Shown in pieces: positions 25,489 through 33,734 of a stretch of DNA of 64,000 nt (position 1 is the first letter of the stretch; every line of letters begins with the position of its first letter). The translations under genes and the position numbers were made by a program. The notes under the pieces were generated by a model. That model worked only from the letters and a program-made list of their open reading frames with translations, was not told the origin of the DNA and did no database searches. This stretch comes from CAYNJF01 sp964397555 (lineage in GTDB: Bacteria > Pseudomonadota > Gammaproteobacteria > Berkiellales > Berkiellaceae), in NCBI GenBank assembly GCA_964397555.1, contig CAYNJF010000003.1, positions 24,804 through 88,803 on the forward strand. Direction: 5' to 3'.

Positions 25489-26292
25489 ATGGTCGACTCT
25501 CTGTTTCAACGCTGTAAAAACATTCTCTCTTTAGAAGACAAAACCCAAAAGGTTCAACAAACCTTTCAACTCTTCCATGACTATCATCAAGGCCTTTTAT
25601 CTAAGCAGCCCGTTGAAGTGGACTCCGCGTGCTCAGTTGCCCTGCCTTCATCGTTACGCTTGGTCAGCCCTAAAGAGTGTCAGACCCGGGATATGAAAAG
25701 CCTCGAAGGGCGAAAAGCCCTTATCCATGCTCTGGCTCATATTGAGTACAACGCCATCAATCTGGCTTTGGACGCCGCCTACCGCTTTCAAGACATGCCA
25801 GATTCATATTATGAGGATTGGTTGCTTGTGGCGAAAGAAGAGGCTTATCACTTTAATCTGCTCAACACGCACCTCAATGCTTTAGGGGCTGACTACGGTG
25901 ATTATCCTGCTCATAATGGGCTTTGGGAGTTGGCTCAAAAGACCAAAAACAATGTGATTGAGCGTATGGGTTGTGTCCCTCGGATCATGGAGGCAAGAGG
26001 GTTAGATGTGGCACCTCAAATCGCCAACAAGCTCAAACATCGTGATCCCAATGCGGCGAGCTTATTGGATATCATCATGCGAGATGAAATCAAGCACGTG
26101 GAGATTGGGAATCGCTGGTTTAATTATGTTTGTCAACAAAACCAATTAGATCCTCTGATCACGTTTGAACAATTAATTGAAAAGTACGCCCAAGGCGTCT
26201 TAAGACCACCCATCGAGAAAAACTCGCGTGCCAAGGCAGGATTCAGCCCACAAGAAATTGACTGGATTGAGCAAAAGATGATGAGCTCATAG
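25489..26292 (+). CDS. DUF455 family ferritin-like protein
   Basis: A 267-residue protein with the four-helix ferritin-like fold. Metal-ligand helices carry HIEYNAINLALDAAYRF, KEEAYHFNLLNTHL and DEIKHVEIGNRWF, the E...E..H pairs expected of a di-iron site. A 50-residue N-terminal region (VDSLFQRCKNIL) precedes it. Related to the MiaE-like di-iron carboxylate superfamily, but the DUF455 substrate is not known to me. The ATG at 25489 is chosen; TTG at 25471 and GTG at 25480 in frame are alternatives, and no strong ribosome-binding site distinguishes them. Confidence 0.85.
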   Translation: MVDSLFQRCKNILSLEDKTQKVQQTFQLFHDYHQGLLSKQPVEVDSACSVALPSSLRLVSPKECQTRDMKSLEGRKALIHALAHIEYNAINLALDAAYRFQDMPDSYYEDWLLVAKEEAYHFNLLNTHLNALGADYGDYPAHNGLWELAQKTKNNVIERMGCVPRIMEARGLDVAPQIANKLKHRDPNAASLLDIIMRDEIKHVEIGNRWFNYVCQQNQLDPLITFEQLIEKYAQGVLRPPIEKNSRAKAGFSPQEIDWIEQKMMSS

Positions 26293-26355
26293 GGCCTTTA
26301 ATTGGGAAAGGTTGAGATCTATAATTAAAAGAACTAAAGAATACGGTATAAGACT

Positions 26356-26601
26356 ATGCGCCAAGACTTTCAGAACAATCGAGATCTAAACACCAAAAGC
26401 GGTTGGCCTAAGGCACGCATCATTCGCGCCATCGTCTTTATCGTCATTGGCTTGGCCGTAGGGTTTTGGCTGCACCAAACAAGCAAGCAAGATAACCAGC
26501 CTACTTATCGTGAGCCAGCCCCTCAGGCTCAAATGGAAATCGAAGAAGACACGTCAAGGACTTATCCCATCGAGCTTCCAAGAATCACGGAATACTCTTA
26601 A
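26356..26601 (+). CDS. Small single-pass membrane protein of unknown function
   Basis: An 81-residue protein with one transmembrane helix at about residues 23-40 (IIRAIVFIVIGLAVGFWL), a basic N-terminal side and a Pro/Glu-rich outer tail, predicted to face the periplasm. A promoter candidate precedes it: TTTAAT (26297-26302), 17 bases, TATAAT (26320-26325). The ribosome-binding site is weak (AATACGG). No family recognised. The following 93 bases to lpxH hold no gene. Confidence 0.6.
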   Translation: MRQDFQNNRDLNTKSGWPKARIIRAIVFIVIGLAVGFWLHQTSKQDNQPTYREPAPQAQMEIEEDTSRTYPIELPRITEYS

Positions 26602-26694
26602 GTCTAGAGCTTGGTAGGGCTCGTGCCCATGTGGCTGAGCCTCATGGCATCCATGAAACTCGCTCGAGCATAGCAGATGGTCATGAATGTCGAT

Positions 26695-27438
26695 TTAAAT
26701 CAAATCGAGCGCATTGATGAGTGAAAAGCTCTTTTCTTGGGCCACAAGTACCATCGCATTGTCCGTATGCCAATCGCCAAGCACATATCGTGTGCCTTGA
26801 TGGTGCTCATGGACTTGTGGGCGATGCGTATGACCATGAATCATGATGGGGGCTTTGTGTTTGAGCAGGGTCTTTTCAACATAATCATCGCTGACGTCCA
26901 TGATGTCCAAAGCAAGGGTTCTTTTGGCGTCTTTGCTTTTTTCGCGAAGTTTACGAGCGATGTTGAGTCTTATTGATTGAGGTAGGCTCAAGTAGATCTG
27001 TTTGATCAAAGGGTGATGCACAAAGGTTCGATAACGTTGGTATTGGACATCCTGGCGGCAAAGGGTGTCCCCATGACACAGCAAAACGGTCTGATCGAAA
27101 ACCTGAATGCTATGATAAGTCGGCAGAAGATGCATGCCCGATTGTTGGGCAAATCGTTTGTGCAACAGAAAGTCACGATTGCCGTGCTGAAAATAGATGT
27201 CGGTCCCGCTTTGGGCCAGTGTTTCAAGCGTATTGGCAACTGCAAGACTGGTTTGAGTTTTAATGTCATCCCCCATCCAGACCTCAAATAGATCACCAAG
27301 AATGTATAAACCATTCGTTTGATGCTGCAGGCTTTGGATGAAGGTGCAAAAAAGCTCAACAAGGGCTGGATTGTCATCGCTTAGATGACAATCCGATAAA
27401 AAGACCGCCTCAGCCTTCAAGGACTTCAACGCTCTCAA
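26695..27438 (-). CDS. lpxH: UDP-2,3-diacylglucosamine diphosphatase LpxH
   Basis: Lipid A pathway: cleaves UDP-2,3-diacylglucosamine to lipid X and UMP at the inner membrane. The calcineurin-like metallophosphatase motifs are in order: SDCHLSDDNPA (usually SDLHL), LGDLFEVWMGDD, GNRDFLL, CHGDTLC and HGHTHRPQ. No ATG exists near the expected start. Candidate TTG codons lie at 27438, 27429 and 27420; the last gives the family-like MKAEAVFLSD. All overlap the end of ppiB, so translation is probably coupled to it. Confidence 0.93.
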   Translation of the reverse strand: MRALKSLKAEAVFLSDCHLSDDNPALVELFCTFIQSLQHQTNGLYILGDLFEVWMGDDIKTQTSLAVANTLETLAQSGTDIYFQHGNRDFLLHKRFAQQSGMHLLPTYHSIQVFDQTVLLCHGDTLCRQDVQYQRYRTFVHHPLIKQIYLSLPQSIRLNIARKLREKSKDAKRTLALDIMDVSDDYVEKTLLKHKAPIMIHGHTHRPQVHEHHQGTRYVLGDWHTDNAMVLVAQEKSFSLINALDLI

Positions 27439-27907
27439 TCACGATGTCTTCTTCAGGCACATTCTCGTGACCACTTTTATTCGTAGTTTGGACTTTGGCC
27501 ATTTTTTCGACCACATCCATGCCTTCACTGACTTCACCGAAAACGCAATAGCCCCAACCTTCGTGAGATTTTTGCTGGTGATCTAAAAAGACGTTGTCGG
27601 CGACGTTGATGAAAAACTGAGAGCTGGCCGAATGAGGGTCCATGGTGCGAGCCATGCTCAAGGTTCCTTTTTTGTTGGACTCCCCTAAGTCGGATTCGTT
27701 TTCAATCGGATCACGCGTCTCTTTTTGGCTCATGCCTGGCTCAAAACCGCCACCTTGAATGACAAAGCCGTCAATGACGCGATGGAAAATTGTGCCATCA
27801 AAGAAGCCAGAATTGACGTATTCCATGAAATTTTCACAGGTTTTTGGCGTTTTGTCGTTGTGAAGCTTGATGGTGATGTCACCATGATTGGTATGTAGTA
27901 TGATCAT
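27410..27907 (-). CDS. ppiB: Peptidyl-prolyl cis-trans isomerase B (cyclophilin)
   Basis: A 165-residue cytosolic cyclophilin that speeds proline isomerisation. Motifs: FHRVIDGFVIQGGGFEPGM (catalytic Arg), GTLSMARTMDPHSASSQFFINVAD and GYCVFGEVSEGMDVVEKMA. No signal peptide, so PpiB rather than PpiA. The lpxH-ppiB pair divergent from cysS is the E. coli arrangement. The 121-base region to cysS holds both promoters. Confidence 0.97.
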   Translation of the reverse strand: MIILHTNHGDITIKLHNDKTPKTCENFMEYVNSGFFDGTIFHRVIDGFVIQGGGFEPGMSQKETRDPIENESDLGESNKKGTLSMARTMDPHSASSQFFINVADNVFLDHQQKSHEGWGYCVFGEVSEGMDVVEKMAKVQTTNKSGHENVPEEDIVIESVEVLEG

Positions 27908-28028
27908 CTCGATTTCCTAGCGAATTAACATGGCGCTAGGGTATCATGACATGACTCAGCTCGCCAGGTTATGCCGAGTAACTGAGCCCAGGAACATATG
28001 ATTTAACCAACTTAAAAGTGACGATTTC

Positions 28029-29405
28029 ATGTTGAAAATATACAACACCCAAAGTCAGCAAAAAGAAGCGTTTAAACCCATCACCGAAGGTGAGATAAAA
28101 TTGTATGTTTGTGGGATCACTGTCTACGATTACTGTCATCTTGGTCATGCGCGTGTGTTTGTCGCCTTTGATGCGATTGTTCGATTCTTAAGAGCCAGTG
28201 GTTGGAAGGTCACTTACGTCCGTAACATCACCGACATTGATGATAAAATCATTCATCGTGCCAATGAATTGGGTGAGCATTATACTGAGCTTACCGGGCG
28301 CTTTATCGAAGCCATGCATGAAGACGAGGCTCGCTTGGGCGTCTTAAGACCCGACCAAGAGCCCAGAGCGACCGATCACATCGATCAAATCATTGATTTG
28401 TGCCAACGCCTTGAATCCAAAGGCGCAAGCTACGTTGGGGATAACAAAGACTTATTCTTTTCTGTGGAATCGTTTGATTCTTACGGCGCTTTGGCCCACA
28501 AAGACCTAGAAAACCTCCAATCAGGGGTGCGAGTCGATGTGGTTGATGCCAAACGCAACCCCCTTGATTTTGTCTTATGGAAACAATCCAAAGAAAACGA
28601 ACCTCATTGGGAATCTCCATGGGGCGGGGGGCGCCCAGGGTGGCACATTGAGTGCTCAGCCATGTCGACCCACTGCCTTGGGAATCATTTTGACATTCAT
28701 GGTGGAGGCCAAGATTTAACCTTCCCTCATCATGAAAACGAGCGGGCTCAATCCGAGGCTGCGTTTGATGAGAAATTTGTCAACACTTGGATGCACGTCG
28801 GCTTTGTTCAGGTGAACAAAGAAAAAATGTCTAAATCCTTAGGAAATTTTTTCACCATTCGTGACATCCTAGAACAGTACGAAGGCGAGGTAGTGCGGTA
28901 CTTCCTTTTATCGAGTCAATACCGTAGCCCAGTCAACTACGCGACCGATTTGTTGGACAACGCCAAAAGTGCTTTAACCACTTTATACAACGCGCTTCGA
29001 GGGGTTGATGTGGAGCCCATGGACCTATCCAAAGTCCAAGACTACGAACAAGGCAAACTCTTTTTTGACGTCATGAACGATGATTTTAATACCCCGAAAG
29101 CCTTGAGTGTGTTGTTTGATCTGGCACACGCCATCAACACGAAAAAGCAAGCAGGGGAGTCGGTTGAGGACCTAGCCTCGCTTCTTAAAGCGCTTGGTGG
29201 CATCCTTGGCGTGCTCGAATCCAACCCAGAGCAGTTTTTGCAAGGGGATGAGCTTGATTTTGATATCGATGCCTTGATTGTTCAAAGAAATGAAGCCAGA
29301 GCCAACAAGCAATGGGCAAAATCGGATGAGATTAGAGATACCTTGCTCGAGAAAGGTATCGTCTTAGAAGATACCTCAGAAGGCACTATATGGCGTCGCC
29401 AGTGA
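28029..29405 (+). CDS. cysS: Cysteinyl-tRNA synthetase
   Basis: Charges tRNA-Cys. The 458 residues match the bacterial form (461 in E. coli). Class I signatures: HLGHAR (HIGH equivalent) and KMSKS within NKEKMSKSLGNFFT. The zinc and cysteine site residues are in YVCGITVYDYCHLGH, WHIECSAMS and HGGGQDLTFPHHENE. C-terminal anticodon-recognition region is complete. It is divergent from ppiB, and its 3' end overlaps the opposing nucleotidyltransferase-like gene by 20 bases. Confidence 0.98.
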   Translation: MLKIYNTQSQQKEAFKPITEGEIKLYVCGITVYDYCHLGHARVFVAFDAIVRFLRASGWKVTYVRNITDIDDKIIHRANELGEHYTELTGRFIEAMHEDEARLGVLRPDQEPRATDHIDQIIDLCQRLESKGASYVGDNKDLFFSVESFDSYGALAHKDLENLQSGVRVDVVDAKRNPLDFVLWKQSKENEPHWESPWGGGRPGWHIECSAMSTHCLGNHFDIHGGGQDLTFPHHENERAQSEAAFDEKFVNTWMHVGFVQVNKEKMSKSLGNFFTIRDILEQYEGEVVRYFLLSSQYRSPVNYATDLLDNAKSALTTLYNALRGVDVEPMDLSKVQDYEQGKLFFDVMNDDFNTPKALSVLFDLAHAINTKKQAGESVEDLASLLKALGGILGVLESNPEQFLQGDELDFDIDALIVQRNEARANKQWAKSDEIRDTLLEKGIVLEDTSEGTIWRRQ

Positions 29406-29985
29406 AGGCGTAACCTAAGCCTTTCAAGTAAGCTTTGAGTTGCGATTTGTCTTGGATGTTTTTCTCAAACATGGCTTTATACAACTCAAAGCTTCCCCCT
29501 TTGGGGACACGCCCATCGTTCATCATCAACGTCTTGAGCTCCACAATTAAAGCCCTTTTTTGTGGACTCAGGTTCGTTTTGATGGTTTTGGTAAGCGTTT
29601 GATGCGTTAGCTTAAAAGGGGGCTCCAATGCCCAAATATCCATCTTCCACACGACCCCTTCAATCGGCATCGTTTTGATGTTCATGTACATGCCAACGGG
29701 CATCTTCGGGTTTTTGTCTTGGGTGAAGTGGATCAGTTTGACGTGTTTAATCATGGGCTCTTGGAGCAATTGAGCACTGATGTCGCAATAAGCTTGAATG
29801 GCGTTTTCCGGTTCAAAAAGCTCAAGATTAAAGTCTAAATCGGGCCATACCATCAGATCAAAATCATAACTTCCAGTCGGGATTAGTTTGCCATGAGGCT
29901 CAAAGGGGAGGCTCATGAAAGGTTGGGCTAAGACTTCAGCCGCCTGCTTTTTTAGCAAGGTTGCCTTTTGTTCGTAAGAATGCAT
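29386..29985 (-). CDS. Nucleotidyltransferase-fold protein of unknown substrate
   Basis: A 199-residue protein with a plausible minimal nucleotidyltransferase signature: GSYDFDLMVWPDLDFNL, that is GS followed by two acidic pairs, at about residues 38-55. No aminoglycoside-specific family is recognised, so resistance should not be inferred. The rest is mixed alpha/beta with a helical C-terminus (SPQKRALIVELKTLMMNDG). It converges on cysS with a 20-base overlap. It is more likely a small-molecule or RNA-modifying nucleotidyltransferase-like protein, or a degenerate fold. Confidence 0.55.
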   Translation of the reverse strand: MHSYEQKATLLKKQAAEVLAQPFMSLPFEPHGKLIPTGSYDFDLMVWPDLDFNLELFEPENAIQAYCDISAQLLQEPMIKHVKLIHFTQDKNPKMPVGMYMNIKTMPIEGVVWKMDIWALEPPFKLTHQTLTKTIKTNLSPQKRALIVELKTLMMNDGRVPKGGSFELYKAMFEKNIQDKSQLKAYLKGLGYAFTGDAI

Positions 29986-30046
29986 AGCATCACTCGAATT
30001 TTGAACGGCCGCGTAGCTTATCGAAAGGATGTTATGGGATCAAGCG

Positions 30047-30544
30047 TTAAGGGGCTGATGGCGGGGCTTGAATGCTTGATTCGTCAAATTTCGGCGGATT
30101 GCAGAAAAGCTCAACTTCTTGTTTGGCCTTGAGACGCTGCGCTTCGATTTCGACGTCACTCATCAAGGCCCTTTGGCCTTGGGCGTCAGTTTTTCGCACT
30201 CGCTCGCGATCTAATGATTTTAGCTTGGTGTTTGCGGCTAAACAATTGGCCTTCCAGACACGGTCGCGCTCTTCTTGAAGTTTTTGCTGCTGGGTGCGCT
30301 CTTGCTCGGCTTGCAAAGATTCTGCCTTTTGTCGCTTTTTCTCATGAATGGCTTTGATTTCATCCGCGGCCGAACTCGATGCTTTTACAGGCGTGATTTG
30401 TTGGGCTTGGACCCCCGGTGGCGGCGTTTGCCCATAATGAGTGTTGCCATACTCATCCACCCACTTGTAGGTCGATGCCGACGCGGAACCCAAAAAGAGT
30501 AATCCAATCAAAGCACTAAGACTAATCTTGGTCTTGACCCTCAT
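30047..30544 (-). CDS. DUF4124 domain exported protein
   Basis: A 165-residue protein with a signal peptide ending LGSASA (residues about 7-24), followed at once by the DUF4124 domain TYKWVDEYGNTHYGQTPPPG. A long Lys/Glu/Gln-rich helix fills the middle (KRQKAESLQAEQERTQQQ) and the C-terminus is Pro-rich. It is probably periplasmic. Two tandem ATG codons at 30547 and 30544 are preceded by GGAGAGG; I chose 30544. The first bases overlap the end of the DUF3579 gene, indicating an operon. Confidence 0.8.
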   Translation of the reverse strand: MRVKTKISLSALIGLLFLGSASASTYKWVDEYGNTHYGQTPPPGVQAQQITPVKASSSAADEIKAIHEKKRQKAESLQAEQERTQQQKLQEERDRVWKANCLAANTKLKSLDRERVRKTDAQGQRALMSDVEIEAQRLKAKQEVELFCNPPKFDESSIQAPPSAP

Positions 30545-30821
30545 CATCCTCTCCACAAATCTTTAATTTGTTCTGCTTTGCAAAGTTTAGGATATATTCA
30601 TAAAGTTCGGGGTTAGAGTCTTTGAGCTCTGGATCTAATACCACGCATCGATTCCCACGACGGTAAGAAGGGCGAAGCATGGGTGAATAGTAGATTCGAT
30701 GATTTTTAAAGGTTGAGAGACTGCCACCAATGCGCTCGGCCCAATCACTCGGCCTAAATGTCTTCCCTTCTTCAGTGACGCCCTCAATGATGATCTTGGC
30801 GGGCCTTTTGTTTTCAGTCAT
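30522..30821 (-). CDS. DUF3579 family protein
   Basis: A 99-residue protein that fits DUF3579: IIIEGVTEEGKTFRPSDWAE, LSTFKNHRIYYSPMLRPS, RCVVLDPELKDSNPELYEY and FAKQNKL. The role of the family is not known to me. The ATG at 30821 is preceded by AGAAGGT; an open frame eight codons longer is less likely. It leads the two-gene unit with the DUF4124 gene. A perfect 20-base palindrome lies 23-42 bases upstream, where a repressor or activator could act. Confidence 0.85.
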   Translation of the reverse strand: MTENKRPAKIIIEGVTEEGKTFRPSDWAERIGGSLSTFKNHRIYYSPMLRPSYRRGNRCVVLDPELKDSNPELYEYILNFAKQNKLKICGEDDEGQDQD

Positions 30822-30843
30822 ACCTTCTCGCTTTCGCCTAACC

Positions 30844-30863
30844 ATTAAGTTAATTAACTTAAT
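30844..30863. promoter_or_regulatory. Perfect 20-base palindrome upstream of the DUF3579 gene
   Basis: ATTAAGTTAATTAACTTAAT is its own reverse complement. It is 23 bases from the DUF3579 start, in a position overlapping the expected promoter. A 17-base version with only the two central bases changed occurs at 8136-8152. This points to a shared dimeric regulator, not identified here. Confidence 0.6.
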
Positions 30864-31026
30864 ATCCGTGTTTTCATCGGTGCTGTTAAATCACTTAGGC
30901 AACTCATGGTAAACTAGAGGTTTATGACAGCTCTGTGAAAGTTAAACTACTTATTTGCACCTGAGTGCCTTGCACAATTTGCCCATATGATAGCACAGAC
31001 CGTTTGATGTTTTTTGGAATATAACG

Positions 31027-31812
31027 ATGTCTAAACCATCCGATTTAGAGCCTCTTGATAAAAGTAATCGTCGTGGCATTTATTTGCTGCCTAATTTGTT
31101 TACCACAGGTGGCCTTTTTGCCGGCTTCTACGCCATCGTGGCTGCGATGCGTGGCGAATTTGATAATGCCGCTGTGGCAATTTTTTTGGCCATGGTTATG
31201 GACGGTATTGATGGGCGCGTCGCGCGCTTAACCAATACCCAAAGTGCCTTTGGGGCTGAGTATGATTCTTTAGCCGATGTGGTCTCTTTTGGCTTAGCGC
31301 CATCGCTTGTTGCTTACAACTGGGGCCTGATGTCTTTGGGCAAACCAGGATGGTTAGTGGCATTCTTTTATGCGGCCGCCACAGCATTGCGCCTTGCCCG
31401 ATTTAACTCATCGCTTGGTCAATCCAACCCAGCCTATTTTGAGGGTTTGCCTTCGCCATCGGCTGCAGGGTTTGTGGCTGGGATGATTTGGGTCGCGCAT
31501 GATTATGGCGTCCCAGGTCAACAGCTTTGGGTCTTAGCCGCGCTGGTGACGCTTTTGGCTGGATGCTTGATGGTGTCCAACGTTCGCTATTACAGCTTTA
31601 AAGATTTAGATTTACGCAAGAATGTGCCGTTTGTGACGGTGTTGTTGGTCGTGATCTTGTTCGTCTTCATCTCGTTAGATCCACCCCAAGTGTTGTTTGG
31701 CTGTTTTGCCTTATATACACTGTCCGGACCGGCCACTGCTTTTTATCGTAAAGTCAAAGCGCTTATGACCAAGCGCAACCGAAAGAAGAAAGGTCAAGAT
31801 CCAACTCAGTAA
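31027..31812 (+). CDS. pssA: CDP-diacylglycerol-serine O-phosphatidyltransferase
   Basis: Makes phosphatidylserine, the precursor of phosphatidylethanolamine, from CDP-diacylglycerol and serine. The 261-residue membrane enzyme has six or so helices and the CDP-alcohol transferase motif D-G-x-x-A-R ... G-x-x-x-D-x-x-x-D, seen as DGIDGRVAR then FGAEYDSLAD. This is the membrane-embedded type, unlike the PLD-type E. coli PssA. It is followed nine bases later by leuA with its own AAGGAG site, so they are probably one operon, an order known from other proteobacteria. The 180 bases upstream (30846-31026) hold the palindrome and no gene. Confidence 0.95.
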   Translation: MSKPSDLEPLDKSNRRGIYLLPNLFTTGGLFAGFYAIVAAMRGEFDNAAVAIFLAMVMDGIDGRVARLTNTQSAFGAEYDSLADVVSFGLAPSLVAYNWGLMSLGKPGWLVAFFYAAATALRLARFNSSLGQSNPAYFEGLPSPSAAGFVAGMIWVAHDYGVPGQQLWVLAALVTLLAGCLMVSNVRYYSFKDLDLRKNVPFVTVLLVVILFVFISLDPPQVLFGCFALYTLSGPATAFYRKVKALMTKRNRKKKGQDPTQ

Positions 31813-31821
31813 GGAGTGCTT

Positions 31822-33336
31822 ATGAACAAGGATCGTTTGATTATTTTTGATACCACTCTTCGAGATGGTGAGCAAAGCCCGGGTGCGTCCATGACGCACC
31901 AAGAAAAGCTCACCGTCGCCAAAGCTCTCGAAAAACTCAAAGTCGACGTCATCGAAGCGGGGTTTCCAATCTCAAGCCCAGATGATTTTGCTTCCGTAAA
32001 AACCATCGCCGAAACCATCAAAGATTCCACTATTTGCGCGCTGGCCCGCTCGGTCAATGCTGATATTGATGCGGCTGGAGAAGCGTTAAAAGCATCGAGC
32101 AATAAACGCATTCACACGTTTATTGCCACCTCGCCAATACACATGGAGCAAAAGCTTAAAATGGCGCCTGACGAGGTGATTGAACGAGCCATCAAAGCGG
32201 TGCAAAGAGCTCGCCAATACACCGACAACGTTGAGTTCTCCCCTGAAGATGCTGGGCGCTCAGACATTGATTTTCTTTGTCGAATCATCGAGCAGGTCAT
32301 TAAGGCGGGCGCCACCACCATCAACATCCCAGACACGGTGGGGTACAATCTCCCGGCTCAATATGGCGCCATGATTCATAAGCTCATAGAGCAAACGCCC
32401 AACTCAGACAAAGCCGTCTTCTCCACGCATTGTCACAACGATTTAGGCTTGGCTGTGGCAAACTCGTTAGCGGGGGTGCAAAACGGAGCAAGACAAGTTG
32501 AGTGCACCATCAATGGCCTTGGTGAGCGAGCAGGCAACGCCGCTTTAGAGGAAGTTGTGATGGCCATTCGCACTCGACAAGATATTTTTGAGGTGCAAAC
32601 CAGGCTTGATACCGAGCAGATACTCAACTGCTCAAGACTGGTTTCCTCCATTACCGGGTTTCCTGTCCAACCCAACAAAGCCATTGTCGGCGTCAACGCC
32701 TTCGCCCATGAGTCGGGCATTCATCAGGACGGTGTGTTAAAAAATCGAGAAACCTATGAAATTATGCGCGCTCAAGACGTCGGTTGGGACACCAATCGCA
32801 TGGTCTTAGGGAAACACTCAGGACGTGCCGCCTTTAAGTCACGATGCCATGATTTAGGCATTGAGTTTGAGGATGATAAAGCGCCTATCCAAGCTTTTGA
32901 GAAGTTTAAAGACTTGGCCGATAAAAAACATGAAATCTTTGATGAAGACTTAGTAGGCTTGTTCAATCAAACACGCACCAAATCTGACCATCTTATTAAG
33001 CTGGTCAACTTGGAGGTGCTTTCTAAGTTTAACGAAACGCCTCAAGTTCGTGTTACCATTGCGCACAACAACCAAACCCTTGATGCCAAGGCCTCAGGCA
33101 ATGGGCCGGTTGAGGCCGCCTTTAATGCCATTGAAGCCATTGTGGCTTCCGGTAGTGCGCTAAGCATGTACAGCGTACACGCATTGCACGAAGGAGCCGA
33201 TGCCCAAGGGACCGCAAAAATACGTCTTGAGAAGGCTGGACAGGTGGCTCATGGGCAAGGGACGAGCACCGACATACTGGCTGCCTCAACCCAAGCTTAT
33301 GTTCAAGCGTTAAACCGACTAAACGAGCAGCATTGA
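31822..33336 (+). CDS. leuA: 2-isopropylmalate synthase
   Basis: First committed step of leucine synthesis: condenses 2-ketoisovalerate and acetyl-CoA. The 504-residue protein starts MNKDRLIIFDTTLRDGEQSPG at 31822, with AAGGAG at 31811-31816; an ATG two codons earlier is less well placed. Catalytic TIM-barrel motifs are intact: DTTLRDGEQSP and the metal-binding THCHNDLGLAVAN. The C-terminal leucine-sensing domain is complete. No leuBCD genes are visible nearby, so the pathway is split or partly absent. Confidence 0.97.
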   Translation: MNKDRLIIFDTTLRDGEQSPGASMTHQEKLTVAKALEKLKVDVIEAGFPISSPDDFASVKTIAETIKDSTICALARSVNADIDAAGEALKASSNKRIHTFIATSPIHMEQKLKMAPDEVIERAIKAVQRARQYTDNVEFSPEDAGRSDIDFLCRIIEQVIKAGATTINIPDTVGYNLPAQYGAMIHKLIEQTPNSDKAVFSTHCHNDLGLAVANSLAGVQNGARQVECTINGLGERAGNAALEEVVMAIRTRQDIFEVQTRLDTEQILNCSRLVSSITGFPVQPNKAIVGVNAFAHESGIHQDGVLKNRETYEIMRAQDVGWDTNRMVLGKHSGRAAFKSRCHDLGIEFEDDKAPIQAFEKFKDLADKKHEIFDEDLVGLFNQTRTKSDHLIKLVNLEVLSKFNETPQVRVTIAHNNQTLDAKASGNGPVEAAFNAIEAIVASGSALSMYSVHALHEGADAQGTAKIRLEKAGQVAHGQGTSTDILAASTQAYVQALNRLNEQH

Positions 33337-33725
33337 TGAATCACACACAACTGGCAACCTTGGATGAGATGGGGGTTGATCTTTACGTACTCACCTCACG
33401 CGAGCGTACTCCCCAGACAAACGCGCAACCTGCGCCCAAGCATGTCTGTTGTGTGCATCCAAAAGAGTATGAGACACCGGCTTTAAAAGCGCTCATGCAA
33501 AATATCTTGAAAGCGCTAAAATGGAACAAAGAGGACGTCCTTATCGTTCACAGCACCCAAAAAGCCGAGGCGCACATCGAACAAGGCGCCCATTTTTGGG
33601 TGTTTGGTAAAAGCGCTAAAGCTACCTCCGACAAGCTTCATGAACTTGCCACACTGACGAAAATACACTCTGATTCGTCCGTCAAACGAGCCGTTTGGCA
33701 ACAACTTAAACCACATCAGTCCTAA
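33336..33725 (+). CDS. holD: Probable DNA polymerase III psi subunit
   Basis: A 129-residue protein whose layout fits HolD, the psi subunit that links the clamp loader to SSB. The N-terminus THTQ... reads HTQLATLDEMGVDLYVL, comparable to E. coli psi RDWQLQQLGITQWSL. The C-terminus SVKRAVWQQLKPH parallels the family's (K/R)-A-x-W-Q-Q ending. The middle holds a LKALMQNILKAL helix. Psi diverges fast, so this is judged on pattern. The ATG overlaps the leuA stop by one base (TGATG), so it is coupled to leuA. An alternative is an unrelated small protein. Confidence 0.6.
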   Translation: MNHTQLATLDEMGVDLYVLTSRERTPQTNAQPAPKHVCCVHPKEYETPALKALMQNILKALKWNKEDVLIVHSTQKAEAHIEQGAHFWVFGKSAKATSDKLHELATLTKIHSDSSVKRAVWQQLKPHQS

Positions 33726-33734
33726 CGAGCGTTT

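Noticed and set aside
30844..30863. Palindrome considered as a PmrA box
   Set aside because: PmrA sites are direct repeats of CTTAA-type half sites; this is an inverted repeat.
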